Positions 45,529-57,090 of a DNA stretch of 64,000 bases are shown here, piece by piece. The position numbers were made by a program, and so were the translations under genes. The first letter of the stretch is position 1, and each line of letters starts with the position of its first letter. This DNA is from Linanthus parryae (Eukaryota; Streptophyta; Magnoliopsida; Ericales; Polemoniaceae). The notes beneath the pieces were generated by a model that saw only the letters and a program-made list of their open reading frames with translations, made no database searches and was not told where the DNA came from. The DNA lies in assembly GCA_023055425.1 (NCBI GenBank), contig JALGPY010000006.1:73378127-73442126 (forward strand), given 5' to 3'.

Positions 45529-47316
45529 ATGGAGCTCCCAGTGAACCCTCCAGCCTTTCCCTCCAAACCTCCGCCGCAACCTCCACCTTTCCCTTCGGTG
45601 GGTGGATCTGGCGATCTACGCCGTAACCAGGCGAATTTCAAACGTCGCTTCGTCTCAAATTCATCCCTCTCCAAGGAGGAAGAATCCATCACAGGCAATC
45701 GTAACTTCCATGACGCACTCGTTTGATCCCCAAAGGGGATCTACATGGCCGATGAGGAATTGGTGGAGGACTCCATGGATACGGTGGAAGTTCAGTTGGA
45801 AACCACCGAAGATGGCCAGATCCACATCCATATCAGTGGTGCTGATCTTCGTCGTCTCCAACGGCCTTGGAGCCGTGCACTGATTGTGAAGGTTTTAGGT
45901 CGTGAACTCAACTTCCGGCTTCTGAGAGATCGCCTGGAGGATCAGTGGGATCTGTCACAGGGTTTTGAATTGACGGATCTCGCAAATGGCTTCTATTGCG
46001 TTCGTTTCTTCAACAAGGACGATTATGAACATGTCCTTCTGCGAGGTCCATGGATGATCCAGGGCAACTACCTCACTGTTCAGACATGGACACCGCATTT
46101 TGATCCCAGTGGACCGGCAGTGAGATCTACGCCGGTGTGGATCAGATTAAGAGGTATCTCGGTGGAATATTATGATGAGGACACGTTGATGGACATCGGA
46201 GGCTGCTTTGGGAAGGCTATTAAGGTGGATCCAACAACCCTGGCGGCGGCGAGAGGGCAGTTTGCTAGGGTTTGTGTGGAGATTGATCTCAGTAAGAGTT
46301 TAATTCCAGCTATTTGGATCAATGGAATCCGTATTCTAGTGGATTATGAAGGATTACACCAGATCTGTTTGGAGTGTGGAAAGTACGGCCATCGGAAAGA
46401 TACCTGCCCTCTGGTTGTTGTTGCGGCGGCCCCGCCTTCGATTTCGGTAGTTGCTCCGACTGGAACTGAGGGGGGAGCTGATGAGGTGGTAACTCCGCCT
46501 AATCCACTTATGGCGAATCAACCGGCAGTGTCTATTGAGCCTGAACCACGGTTTGGGGCTTGGATGATTGCTGCTAGAAGGAAGAAGAAGCCGGTGCAGC
46601 GGCGGCGTGGTGGTGGTGCTGCCACGGATCCTGGACCTTCTCATACGGGTCCTATTTTTCCGGGTCAGGCTTCGGGTAATTCGATTGGTTCACCGGGTAT
46701 GTACGCCCGAAATTCTGGTAAGGGGTTGGTTTCCAGATTTGGCGTCCTGTCATTGGATGCTGAAATTCCGCCTGATGGTCCGAACCACATGGGATTATTC
46801 CCTCAAAGACCTGCCTCGCTGGACAAGGCAGCGTCATCGGTCAAGCCGTTGGCCAATCCTTCGATGCCACGTGGCAGGAAGAATGAATCGTTGACAAACC
46901 GGAAGAAAGGGGATCGTAACCCTAATTCTCGTCAGCCTCTGCAGACACTAGACTTCAACAATTTTCCGGCGATTTTCAATTTCCAAGCAAATCGAGACCC
47001 GCCGGTTAATGCTGCTGCCGATCATGGCAAACCTCCGGCGTATCCCCCTGGAATTCGAGGAGGTTTCAGTGCTGGTAGGTCTCGAGTGGATTTCACCTAC
47101 TCTCGTCACAGGGGCTCCATGGATAGATCAAATTCAGTTCGAAGTCCATCAGGGTATGGCCTCAGAGATAGAGCCGAGACTCATAACGGAGTTGGATTTG
47201 AGAATTCCGCTTCGAATGAGGGTATTAATCCAAGAGTTGCAGGAGTGGGGAAGGGCAAGGGGATTTCTGTCCCAGGAGCTTCTGAGTCGTCTGATCGACT
47301 CAACAACTCAAGCTAA
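45529..47316 (+). pseudogene. LINE ORF1 (DUF4283 and zinc knuckle), one in-frame TGA
   Basis: From ATG 45529 (MELPVNPPAFPSKPPPQPPP) the frame is open except for TGA at 45724-45726 (FHDALV-stop-SPKGIYMADEE). After it, 523 codons are uninterrupted to 47316. A DUF4283-type RNA-binding domain spans roughly residues 110-250 (LIVKVLGRELNFRLLRDRL, VRFFNKDDYEHVLLRGPW, PVWIRLRGISVEYYDEDTL), followed by the zinc knuckle CLECGKYGHRKDTC (about residues 280-293) and a low-complexity basic C-terminus. ORF1 proteins of this type bind LINE RNA. ATG 45745 could start a shorter protein if the TGA is real. Confidence 0.88.
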
Positions 47317-47321
47317 TCCAA

Positions 47322-47877
47322 TGAAGATTGTCTCGTGGAACTGCAGAGGTATAGGTAACTCTGATACATTGTCATTCTTCCGCTGCTAATTTGATGGTTT
47401 TGGTTGAACCTCGTGTTGCTAGCTCTCATTTGAGCAATATTAGACGTCGTTTAGGTTAGATAAATCCTACTGTGTGGAGGACCAGGGCTTTAGTGGGGGT
47501 ATCTGGTTGCTCTGGGATAGTTCTGCCATTGATGTTGAAGTATTTTCTTGTACTAATCAAGCCATTTCTGGTATTATTAAGAGAAAAGACCAACCTGGTT
47601 ATTAACAGGTGATTTTAATCAAGCTGGTGCTAGTTATGAGAAGATGGGGGGTAGGCCTCTTAATAAGAGACATTGCATTCAAATGTGGGACTGTTTTAAT
47701 GAGTGTCAGCTCCAAGATCTGGGCTTCTCTGGTCCTAGTTTCACTTGGACTAACTCTCACCATGGTGGAGGAGTGATAAGGCAGAGACTTGATAGAGCCA
47801 TGTGCAATTCCAGTTGGAAATTGCTATTCCCTGAGGCTTCTGTTATACACAGACTCAAACGACTCACGACAGACTAA
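47322..47877 (+). pseudogene. LINE ORF2 endonuclease fragment
   Basis: MKIVSWNCRGIGNSDT at 47322 is the usual start of the exonuclease-endonuclease-phosphatase domain of L1 ORF2. The frame then breaks (stops near 47387 and 47457 and internal deletions). TGDFNQAG and a segment ending FSGPSFTWTNSHHGG and RQRLDRAMCN (47644-47877) are recognisable. RT and everything downstream are missing. Confidence 0.85.
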
Positions 47878-47880
47878 TGA

Positions 47881-49339
47881 CAAAATATTTTTTTTTGGCG
47901 AGATTGGGCAACCTCAAAAACATAACCAGTGTTTCCTCGTGATCTCATCCTTTTCAGACTTACTTCCCTGCAAGCGATCGGTAAGTCTGAACAGATTTAT
48001 ATGGTGGATTTAAGCGCTGGACCAAAGTACTATTACTTTAGTTGTTAAACTGAGCAAATCCCTAGCTAACTTACCATCCGAGCTGTTTTCGAATGGATCT
48101 ATGTCTAAGCAGGTAGGATATATATGTATCAAGGTACGGCATAGTCCTACTTGTTATGACATTCTCACAATTTACCAAACTCACACCCCTCACCGAGATC
48201 CCGAAAAATTGCCCGAAGCACCTAAGTTCCTGCTTTCCCAATTCTTCTGTCCCTCGGTGTGTCTTCGCCGTGCTCGCGGCCACAAATGTGAAGTGGTGTA
48301 AACATCTCAAAAATTGTGTCACTCACTCAGCTTTTTATTTAAATAACAAAAACGTAAAGCAAAACTAGAAACTAGAACATGACTTTTCCCTTTTTTTTCT
48401 TTTCTATTTCTTTTTCTTTGTTTCCTTTTCTTTCCTCTCTTTTTTTTCTTTTTTTTATTACTTTTTAATAATAATAATAATAAAACGACTATATACAGAC
48501 ATACACGAATACTGAAACTACTAAACTGACTAAAGCTGAGTGAGTGAAAATAAACCTCTGTCGTGGGGTACGTAAAATGTCCTCATGTGCAGTACCCCCA
48601 CACTAATCCTGAAGCGCTGATCCCGTAGTCGAAACAATACTGTGCAGTCCCACCGAACCTCCTCATCACCAAAGATGTAGAAAAACGGCACAACCACCAA
48701 TTAACTCTGCAACCCCCCCCCCGGAACCCCGTTTTGTGCAAAAAGGTGCTCGCACGCGACTAACTCCTCCTGTGGTCACTATATAATGAAGTGATCCACC
48801 TCCGCAAATTAATGCACTGTCGCCACTAACTCACCCTGTCCTTCCCTCGAAAAACGTGTAAATATCAAAGCTGTCCAAAACTGATAAATCATGAAGCTAT
48901 CCCATCTAAAACCCACCCTACTCTTTCCCTCCGTCATAACACGTAGAATAGCCAACTATCGACTGATGAGGTCTCAAAGAAGGCTGCCTAGGCTAAAATG
49001 GCTAAGAAGAAAGAGGGTAAATGGCTTCAAACGGGTTGACTAATTGGACCTAGGGGTAAGAAACAGGACGTGAGGTCCCTTGATAGCCAGTCACTCCACC
49101 GAAAAATGCGATGACCGTGACGGCGCCCGTGGGCGGGTTGTCGACTACCTAAGTGACGGTGGTGTAGCAACTAGTCGGATTCTTAGCTCAGGTGATAATT
49201 ACTTGCGGATTCCAAAGGTCGCTGGCTCTCACCTATCTACTATACCTCGGTACAAGTTTTCTTCTCTTTCAAAGGATTCAACCTCAATTTCTTCACTGTT
49301 TCTGTTATCTCGATTGCCTTTTCTCAAAATTTTCTGATT
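47881..49339. other. non-coding, low-complexity region
   Basis: No gene recognised. It holds a T run followed by GGCGAG at 47886-47900, a polypyrimidine tract with a TAA/ATA microsatellite (48380-48482) and a C run at 48713-48722. Frames here have no recognised motif. It could include the LTR or untranslated part of an unidentified element. Confidence 0.45.
48380..48482. repeat. polypyrimidine tract and (TAA)n microsatellite
   Basis: About 85 bases of nearly pure T and C on the plus strand followed by (AAT)6-like repeats at 48467-48483. Confidence 0.85.
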
Positions 49340-49405
49340 TTAATTTTTTTTAACTTTTTTTTTTGAAAAATATTTTATACTGCTGTTTGCGTATATACAC
49401 ACTGC

Positions 49406-49419
49406 TGCGTATATACGCA
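49406..49419. repeat. 14-bp perfect palindrome TGCGTATATACGCA
   Basis: Perfect dyad with an adjacent half copy (TTGCGTATATAC at 49387-49398). Flanking DNA is AT-rich. Function unknown. Confidence 0.7.
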
Positions 49420-49995
49420 ACCAGTAGAATAAAGAATTTTTAATTTTTGATTTTTTTTTTAAATATATACAATGCATGGCTAGAATGTTGGTGGTGGGTT
49501 GACTCAAATAACGAAAATATGCTGACTCAAAAATATAAAATAAAAACTGCAAATAAACATGAAAAAACATGCAGACCGGGTTAATGTAGACACGGACCAC
49601 CCGCACACTAAGAGGTGGCATGCCCTCATGGCACTCACTCGTCCGGAAAAAATGTCGGGTCTGACCCGGTCTCGGAAGTACAGGATATGCTCCCCAGAGA
49701 GCTGCTGCCGGAATCAGTCCAGTAGACGACCGGCCAACGCACGCGTGCACGGGGCCGGTAATCGGAGGACTGCGACTCAGACCCAGTCCAACTGCTAGGT
49801 GGCTGGGAGCGCAATCTCGTCCCGCCACTCGAAGGCTGCTGGGTACGGGACCCAGTCTGACGGTCTGTGGGCTGCTGGGATCGTGTCCGAGGCTGACGTC
49901 TCTCCTGTCTTGCAGGTGGAGGAGATGGCTAAGTCGGCGGAGGTGGCTCGGTCGGGGGAGGTGGAGCGGAGGTATACTCGCTAGAGTCCCCGTCA

Positions 49996-51009
49996 TCAGA
50001 CCAACTTGTGGTAAAGCTGCTGGAGTAGGTAGGGGGAAATACAGCGGGAGTGGCGGTTCTCGGCCTGCGTGCCGAGCTGCCTCCCGCTGCTCCTCTCGAA
50101 TACTAGCAAGGGCAGCGCGGGTGTCCTTCGTGACCTTCCGCTGAGTCCGGCGGGTGTGTGTGATAACCCTCCAAAGTTTGCCCGCTTTGTCGAGCATTCT
50201 CTCCCCAATGGACTTGTGCCCGCAACGACACCCCTCAAATCCCTCGTCAACTCGGGGCAACCTACGTGGCTGGGCTGGTCTAGCTCTCGGGTTCGGGTCG
50301 GCCCGTGGGGCCGGCTCACCTCGCAGTCGGGCTGGCTGAGGATGGGCATTCCTCTCAGTCCCCTGCCGACTCGACTCGACTCGGGACGCTCACTCTCTCA
50401 ACTAGTACGGCATCGCCGAAGTCCGGCCGACGCCTGGCGACTGGCTGGTCGCTCCTGAGTCGAACGCCTCCTAGGGGCAGGGGCAGGATCCTCCTCCATA
50501 AGGTCGTCATCCTCATCGAGGCCAACGACCGGCTCCTGTGGGCCCGGGTTACGGGCCATGATCTTCCTATAAGGCCGTGGACGGGGAGGCTCTAAGTCTC
50601 CCTCAAGGATCTCCATGGGAACCTCAAAATCCCGCGCCAGTTTGGGGATGAGGTTGGCGTACCCCAACCCCTTATGGCTCGCGGTGTTATTCCGCTCCTG
50701 CATGTAAATCCAAATGCGACGAGGAATGTCGACCTCTCGCCGAAGAACCAGGCAGTAGACCAAGAGTACGTACTCATAGTCAAGATGGGTGAAATGTTTG
50801 ATCCCCACAACCCACTCGGCCCACCATCGTGGTGGCCCGGTAATAAAACGAGAGTGCAGTTTCTTACCTATTGTAGATAGTGCTTTCTGAGCTGACAGAT
50901 CTTGGCCACGTGGCAACCATCTAGCACACCATATTGTGCTCCGCACACACTGGATCACCAGCCGCGCTGATCCATGTGGGGGCTGCGAGACAAGGCCCTC
51001 GCATACCAC
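49996..51009 (-). pseudogene. antisense ORF resembling 'putative plant transposon protein'
   Basis: The main minus-strand open frame (50398-51009) contains RFITGPPRWWAEWV, YEYVLLVYCLVLRREVDIPR and GLGYANLIPKLARDFEVP. These resemble the helical block of the 'putative plant transposon protein' family (LVYCL..IDV.R.I ... LGFPSLI). An acidic tail (LDEDDDLMEEDPAPAP) follows. After a frameshift near 50400 the continuation is RRLPRVDEGFEGC, LWRVITHTRRTQRKV and ALASIREEQREAARHAG (to about 49996), then a proline-rich end. No ATG was found at the 5' side. It lies directly upstream of the gypsy LTR, opposite in direction; whether it belongs to a separate element is unresolved. Confidence 0.5.
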
Positions 51010-51019
51010 TGCACGAGAC

Positions 51020-51480
51020 TTGTAGGGACTTGGTGGTTTGGAGGCTAGAGTAAGTCCTGTCGCGTGCGAGCCAAGCTCGCGCGCGACCTTTAGTAACTGC
51101 TTTTGAGAGATTTATGGCACGAGCTCCATAAACCCGGTCAACCCCATAGCGGTTCCGGTATTCGCGCATAACGTGCTGTAACGGTCCCTATATAGGCGGA
51201 CGAACGTGCCGTTGCGGTTAAGCTAATTAAGCCGCCATTGATGGGCGCATAAACCACACTGCAACGGTCACATTCTCCGTTATATATAGGACGTTAACCT
51301 TTCCATACAAAGGAGGACACACTAGCCATACGCGGAAGCTTTGCCAAACCTCTGTGTCTCTCTCAGACATTACTACTGCCTTACTCTCTCCCTACACACA
51401 ACCCAACTCTTCCTGTGCCATCTCTGATCCTCTACTTACGGTGTACACGGAGGTCTCCCCGCCGGAATCTCTTGTGCACA
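51020..51480 (+). repeat. gypsy 5' LTR (start uncertain)
   Basis: The 3' end is defined by CTCTTGTGCACA before the primer-site-like TGGTGAACCCGACGTGAAC. The left end is proposed from the TG at 51020 only. Contains two TATA-like boxes and pyrimidine-rich downstream sequence. Confidence 0.5.
51186..51290 (+). promoter_or_regulatory. duplicated TATA modules in gypsy LTR
   Basis: CTATATAGG at 51188-51196 and TATATATAGG at 51281-51290, each preceded by a similar AACGGTC phrase (GTAACGGTCCC, GCAACGGTCAC). The second is the better placed TATA box for an LTR transcript starting near 51315. Inferred from sequence alone. Confidence 0.5.
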
Positions 51481-51483
51481 TTT

Positions 51484-51502
51484 TGGTGAACCCGACGTGA
51501 AC
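51484..51502 (+). other. gypsy primer-binding site candidate
   Basis: TGGTGAACCCGACGTGAAC follows the presumed LTR terminus by a few bases. The tRNA was not assigned. Confidence 0.5.
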
Positions 51503-51520
51503 TTACCAACAAAAGCAACC

Positions 51521-53659
51521 ATGTCTCAGGAGGATGATGTCAGTAACAGATCGCCTTCCACCGAAGCCGCTTCAGGAGAAGAGACCCGCCGTACTCCTAC
51601 GACCCCCGGTGAGGCACCGACGCTAGAATCCTTGGACGCCACCATCCAAGGTCAGGCGAAAGCCCTCAAAGCTCAATCTGCGCAGCTAGAACGGATCATG
51701 GCTGTCTTGGGGACTCTTGCACCGAACCCTGCGCAAGCCACCGCCGTCTCTCAGGGAGGAGGAACCTCTACCGCTCAAGGATTGGGAGTGTCAACCACAC
51801 CTCCCAACCCTAATCTGCAGACTCCACCAGCAACTACGCAGCTACCCTCGATTCAAGGGTCGACGGCTCAAATGTTGCCCCTCACGGCCCACACCCCTCA
51901 GCCTGCGGCCTTGGTACCTAATCCGGCCTCGCAATATCCCTTGCCTCCTCCAACGGCAATCCGGGGTAATGCGAACGCTCAATACGTCCCCAATCCTCTT
52001 ACGGCATATGTGTCGCCTCCGCCTTCGGCGACCCCTCCGCCTGCTACCGAGGGAAACACCCCTGAGTGTATGACGTCTCTGCAGAAGCGTATAGACACCA
52101 TTCTGGCTCACCAATCATTCGCGGATACCATCATCCCAAAGCTAGACAACGATCCACCCATCCCGCGGGAGATCTATCTCATGCCTAACCCGGTTGGGTA
52201 CAAGGCTCCCAAATGGGATAAGTTCGAGGATGTCAATTGAAACGCTCATGAACATGTCATGCGTTTCATCAATGTCATGGGGCCGTATGGAGCTGATCCC
52301 AAACTGCTGATGCGAGAATTCCCGAAGTCTGTGGGAAACGTGGCATACAAGTGGTACAGGACGTTGGAAGCTGGGTCCGTCAAGACTTGGGACGACATGG
52401 TCCAAAAGTTCTACACCAAGTTATTCCATATGGAGGAAAAGGTGACAATGATCCACCTCTCGCGGATGTATCCGAAGCGCGAGAAGGACGGGATAACTTT
52501 CATCAAGAAGTTCAGGGCGAAGTCCTTGGAATGCAAAGATCCGATGCCCGAAAGTCGGCTTGTAGAGATATGCCTGCAGTGCATGCGAGACGAATACAAA
52601 GGTATGCTCATCAACCTGCAAACGCCCACGTTTTCAAAACTAATCGAATGCACGAAGAACATCGAGCCTATAGTGGAGAGGCAGAAAAAGAAAAACGCTC
52701 CGGAGCGATCCTCGAGCGGTACTACCTACAAGATTGGGAGGTTCAGTTACACGAGGGGACGCGAAGCTGAGGTCAATATAGTTTCACCCCAGAAGAAGGA
52801 GAAGATTGTGAACTTCGACGCACCACCTCTACCATGTTCGGTGGAAGAGGCAAGCGACCTCTGCAGGCAGTGCCGCAAGGACGGTGTCCTACCGCCGCTC
52901 GAGAAGGCACCCTCCAAGGAGATGGTGAGGGACCCGAAGTGGTGCGAGTACCACGGAAAATTCATGCATCCCACAGCGGACTGTAAAAAGCTCAGGATTG
53001 TGTTCAGCCAAAAGATGAAGAACGGCGAGCTGATCGTCAGCGATCACAGGAAGGATGTGCGCAACAATCCACTTCCTGCCCATGCGGAGCAAGACTCAAA
53101 AGGCAAAGAGGTCGCCATGATCTCGATTGTGGATCTGGAAGAGGTCGCAGAGGATGGTCTACCCATTATTGCCGAAGTCCATGACGATGAGGACTACAGC
53201 ATAGACACGGAGGATGAACGTGCCGACCGGATGAAGGGGTCGCACGGCTTCAGCAGATTCTTCGACGAGATGAACTTCTCCGAGAAGTGCCGGACAGAAA
53301 TGACGAAAGCAATCTTGAGGATAGCGGAGGACTACGAGGAGGATCTTGTAGTCTCTAACGGGAAAGTCATCCGGGCGTCTCGCCCTACAGAAAAGATTAT
53401 GACCTTTTCTGCCAGCGACAAAAAGACAGATGCGAGCCACAAGAGGCCTCTGTATGTGACGGCCATCATCAATGGCGTCGAGTTCAAAAGAGCATTCGGC
53501 GATGGAGGAGCAGCGGTCAACGTCGTTTCGCTCCACGCAGGGATTCCCGAGTACAAGATTGTCAGGCGTCCATCTCCGCTGATGGGATTTGGAAGCGACT
53601 CCAGAATGACGATAGGATGGATCCGCGTGGGCGTCCAGATCGGCAAAATCAAATGCTAA
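51521..53659 (+). pseudogene. gypsy gag-protease
   Basis: ATG at 51521 (MSQEDDVSNRSPSTE). An N-terminal proline-rich part leads to PKWDKFEDVN, a TGA at 52238-52240, then in the same frame the gag core HEHVMRFINVMGPYG, KWYRTLEAGSVKTWDDM and FIKKFRAKSLECKD. A C/H-containing CEYHGKFMHPTADCKKL follows (the metal-binding segment of this lineage). The protease has RAFGDGGAAVNVVSL, with the DGG active-site triad seen in Tat elements. The frame ends at TAA 53657-53659; the next segment stays in phase. Confidence 0.87.
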
Positions 53660-54121
53660 GAGAAGTTCTATGTCATAGATGCGAACACTACATATCACAT
53701 GATCATAGGTCGAGCCTGGATTCATCGCTTTGACGCGGTCCCTTCAACAGCTCACCAAGTCATGAAAGCTATCTGGAACGACAGAATAGTCGATATACCG
53801 GCTTCAACGAATCCATTCAACATGGATGAAGCACATCTCAGCGAAGCGGTGTGGTTCACCGATATGGCGGACGAGCAAACACCAGGACCATTCAACCCTA
53901 CTCCTTTACCCCTATGGGAGGATATTAAGGATTAGTCGCCTGCGGGAGTGATGGTGACAAGGGAGGATGCAAAAGAAAAGCCGCCCACGCGGGAAGAGGC
54001 GCCGCGGATCGCCTACCAGCGAAAGACCGCGTATACTCTGAAGAGAATAGAAAAGCATGACCCCGAAGGTAAGGAGATAGAGAGTTTCTACGCCAACGGG
54101 AAGAAGTTCTATGGCATATGA
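53660..54121 (+). pseudogene. gypsy protease-RT linker
   Basis: In phase with the upstream frame: KFYVIDANTTYHMIIGRAW (end of the protease domain), WFTDMADEQ, TAG at 53933-53935, a charged linker, and TGA at 54119-54121 after KKFYGI. The same frame then opens into RT. Confidence 0.8.
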
Positions 54122-55840
54122 AGGTGCGCGGGGATGTCCTCACGCGGGCATGGGGATATCCCTGAGCAAATCAACCAAGTCGAGCGGGTTATGGTAACAG
54201 AAAAACCAATGCAGAGCACTCCAGATGAGAAGCTCAAGGAAGCACCCGAATGCATGGAAGACAAACCCAGACCGCAAAAGCAAGAGCTAAAGGAAGTGTT
54301 CCTAAGCCCGAACGAAGAAAAGAAGAGGCCAGTCTTCTTAATTGCGGACCTCACGAGCGAAGAGGAGCAAGGACTATTGCGGCTCCTGACTGAGTACAAA
54401 GACGTGTTCGCATGGGAGTATGATGAGATGCCCGGACTGGACACAAGCATCACCATGCACCGTTTAGACATCATCCCGGGGTCTAAGCCGATAAAGCAGA
54501 GCACAAGAAGCTTCAGGCCAGAGCTTAACGTGAAGATCAAACAGGAGATCGTCAAACTCCTGGAGGCCAGGTTCATAGAACCGAATCACCATCCCACATG
54601 GCTGGCCAATATTGTGCCAGTGGTAAAGAAGAATGGACAGCTTCGCATCTACGTGGACTTCCGAGATCTCAATCGTTTCTGCCCCAAGGACGATTTTCCG
54701 CTACCCAACATCGATTTGCTCATCGATTCGACAGCGGGTCATCGCATGTTCAGTTTCATGGACGGCTTCAGCGGGTACAATCAGATCAAGATGGACCCTG
54801 AAGATGCACGAAAAACCGCATTCATCACCCCAGTGGGAGTGTTCAACTACACGGTGATGCCCTTTGGTCTCAAAAACGCAGGTGCAACCTACCAACGAGC
54901 CATGATGGTCCTATTCCACGACATGATGCACAAGGAAGTGGATTTTTATGTAGATGACCTCGTGGTTAAATCCAAACAGGAGACAGATCACCTGGCAGAT
55001 TTGAGAAAGGTGTTCAACAGATGCAGACGCTTTCAGCTGAAGATGAACCCTATGAAATGCGCATTTGGGGTAACGTCAGGGAAATTCTTGGGATGCGTGG
55101 TACATCGTCAAGGAATTGAGCCTGATCCTGCGAAAGTTTCAGCTATCATCGGCATGACTCCACCGCATGAGCAGAGCGCCTTGAAGACATTCTTGGGGAA
55201 GCTATCGTATATGCGAAGATTCATCCTAGCGATTGTCGAGATTACTTTCTGTTTCAGTAATCTTCTCAACAAAGATGCCGCATACAACTGGACTCTGGAG
55301 CATGAAGCTGCGTTCGGGAAGCTAAAAGAGCTGCTGACGTCTTCGAAAATAATGATCGCACCTCAGTTGGGATCACCGCTTTTGCTGTATCTAACGTCAA
55401 CAAGGAAATCCATAGGAGCACTTTTGGCTCAAGAGTACGAAGGTCAAGAAAGGCCCATCTACTACATCTCTCGCATTGTGCAGCCCGCAGAATCAAGGTA
55501 CACGGACATTGAGCGTCATTGCCTTGCCCTATTCTTCATAATAGAGAAGTTGAGGCACTACTTTGCGTCGCACAAAGTGGTGGTGGTTACAAAAAGTGAT
55601 CCCATACGATATCTGCTAACTCACACTACTCCTGGAGGAAGATTGGCAAAATGGTATATGACCATTTCCCAGTTTGATATCACATGCGTTAGGCCACGAC
55701 CGATCAAGTCGCAGGCGGTAGCCGATTTGTTGGCGCAGTTCCCCGACAACAGCCATGAGCCTGTGATCGAAGAAGAACTCGAGGGACCTGAAATCTATGC
55801 AGTTGATGTACCCTATTGGACGGTCCATTTCGACGGTTAG
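54122..55840 (+). pseudogene. gypsy reverse transcriptase and RNase H
   Basis: RT motifs in order: EFIEP-like ARFIEPNHHPTWLANIV, RIYVDFRDLNRFCPKDDFP, FMDGFSGYNQIKM, TVMPFGLKNAGATYQRAM and the catalytic DFYVDDLVVKS. RNase H follows from about 55280 (LLYLTSTRKSIGALLAQE, PIYYISRIVQPAESRY, ERHCLALFF). The 568-codon stretch from 54134 is uninterrupted and ends at TAG 55838-55840 (FDG-stop-STRKCGG), exactly at the start of the second RNase H. Confidence 0.92.
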
Positions 55841-56232
55841 TCAACAAGGAAATGCGGAGGCATTGGGATAGTCTTGACCAAGCCAGATGGGGAGGTCATA
55901 CAGATGTCCGCAAAGCTTGACTTCGCAGTCACTAACAATGAAGCAGAATATGAGGCTCTCATCGCGGGACTCCGTGCAGCGAAAGCTTTGGAAGTAAGCA
56001 TCTTGACGGTCATGGGGGACTCCAAGCTAATCGTCAAGCAAGCCTCGGGCGAGTACGGTTTGAAGGAGATAAATCTCCTGTCCTACCGGACTTTGGTACA
56101 AAAACTGGTGCAGCAATTCTGCGACGTTAGGTACGAGCACAAGCCCTGAGCGGACAACAGGCATGCAGACGCTTTGGCCACCTTGGGTCCAAGTTTAGTA
56201 CGGACAAATGTCCTGCGAGAATCTCGATCGAA
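55841..56232 (+). pseudogene. gypsy second (archaeal-type) RNase H
   Basis: WTVHFDG just before the TAG, then GGIGIVLTKPDGEVI, FAVTNNEAEYEALIAGLRAA, VMGDSKLIVKQASGEYG and HADALATLGP give the D-E-D-(H)-D pattern of RNase H. A second RNase H at this position is a known Tat-lineage feature. A TGA at 56147-56149 and a frameshift near 56200 interrupt it. Confidence 0.88.
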
Positions 56233-57090
56233 GTGCGGACATCGTCGGCGTTAGCAGAAGACGCGTGCGGCGACGAACACATGGACGATGCGGACTGGAG
56301 AAAGGCAATCCTACGAGCCATCGCAGAAGGCACCAGCAGAGAGAATTGGACACTCGCAAAGGGGTATTGCATACATGACAACACCCTTTACTACAAGGGC
56401 CCTGGCGGAATACTCATGCGATGTGTTTCCGAGGAAGAGGGACAATTGCTGCTAGAGAAGATTCATCAACATGCTTGCGGAGAAAGTGAAGTGTCAATCT
56501 ATCGAAAGGCTCAGAGATATGGCATTCACTGGCCAGACATGTCAACGGCCGCAGCACTAATACAAGGAAAGTGCGAGAGTTGCGCACTGATCAAGGATTC
56601 TTTACTCATTGCTCTAACCGATGATGATGCGGATTGGAGGAAACCACTCTTCGATTTTCTCACCCAGGGCACCGTACCCGAATTGAGAAAAGAAGCTGAG
56701 AAGTTGAAAAGGAAAGCATCCCGATACGTGGTACAAGAGAACCTGCTTTGGCGAAGAGGTCATGAGGGCAACTTGCTGCGATGTCTAGACGGCAGGGAAG
56801 CACAAGAAGTCATGGACCTTTCTCATCAGGTGGAACACCAGGGAGGTGCGAAATTATGCGGGCAACTCCTCTCAATTGGATATTTCTGGCCCACGATGGA
56901 GGCTGATTGCCGCACCAAAGTACGACGCTGCCAGGAGTGTCAATTCAAAGGTAACCTAGTGCATGCTCCTGCTGTAGATCTACACGCATTAGGGACGCCA
57001 TGGCCATTTCACACATGGGCGTTGGATTTCATTGGTCCCATCCGACCAAAATGTGCATGGGAATCATTTTATTCTCACCGCAACTGAGCT
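56233..57090 (+). pseudogene. gypsy integrase zinc region, duplicated module
   Basis: Two similar modules follow each other. Module 1 (about 56290-56600) starts DADWRKAILRAIAEGT and ends KCESCALI; module 2 (about 56625-56955) starts DADWRKPLFDFLTQGT and ends RCQECQFKG. Each also has a (T/N)LxxRR/KGPGGxLxRC strand and an H-rich loop. Module 2 keeps the H-H-C-C pattern (SHQVEHQGG..CQEC); module 1 reads HQHACGESE, so its second His is lost. The catalytic core starts WALDFIGPIRP, where a frameshift near 57050 moves to the next frame. Confidence 0.82.

Larger units (their letters stand above)
45500..47880 (+). mobile_element. LINE (L1-type), 3'-truncated
   Basis: Contains a full-length ORF1 (one stop) and the first part of ORF2 (endonuclease), then the sequence ends without RT or poly(A). 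Plant L1 elements carry DUF4283 plus zinc-knuckle ORF1 and EEP endonuclease plus RT in ORF2. Loss of the 3' part points to deletion after insertion, because target-primed insertion normally loses the 5' part. Confidence 0.85.

Noticed and set aside
47886..47900. Second reversed LINE tail (T run followed by GGCGAG)
   Set aside because: The T run is short and no further LINE sequence follows; the resemblance to 2058-2080 is too weak.
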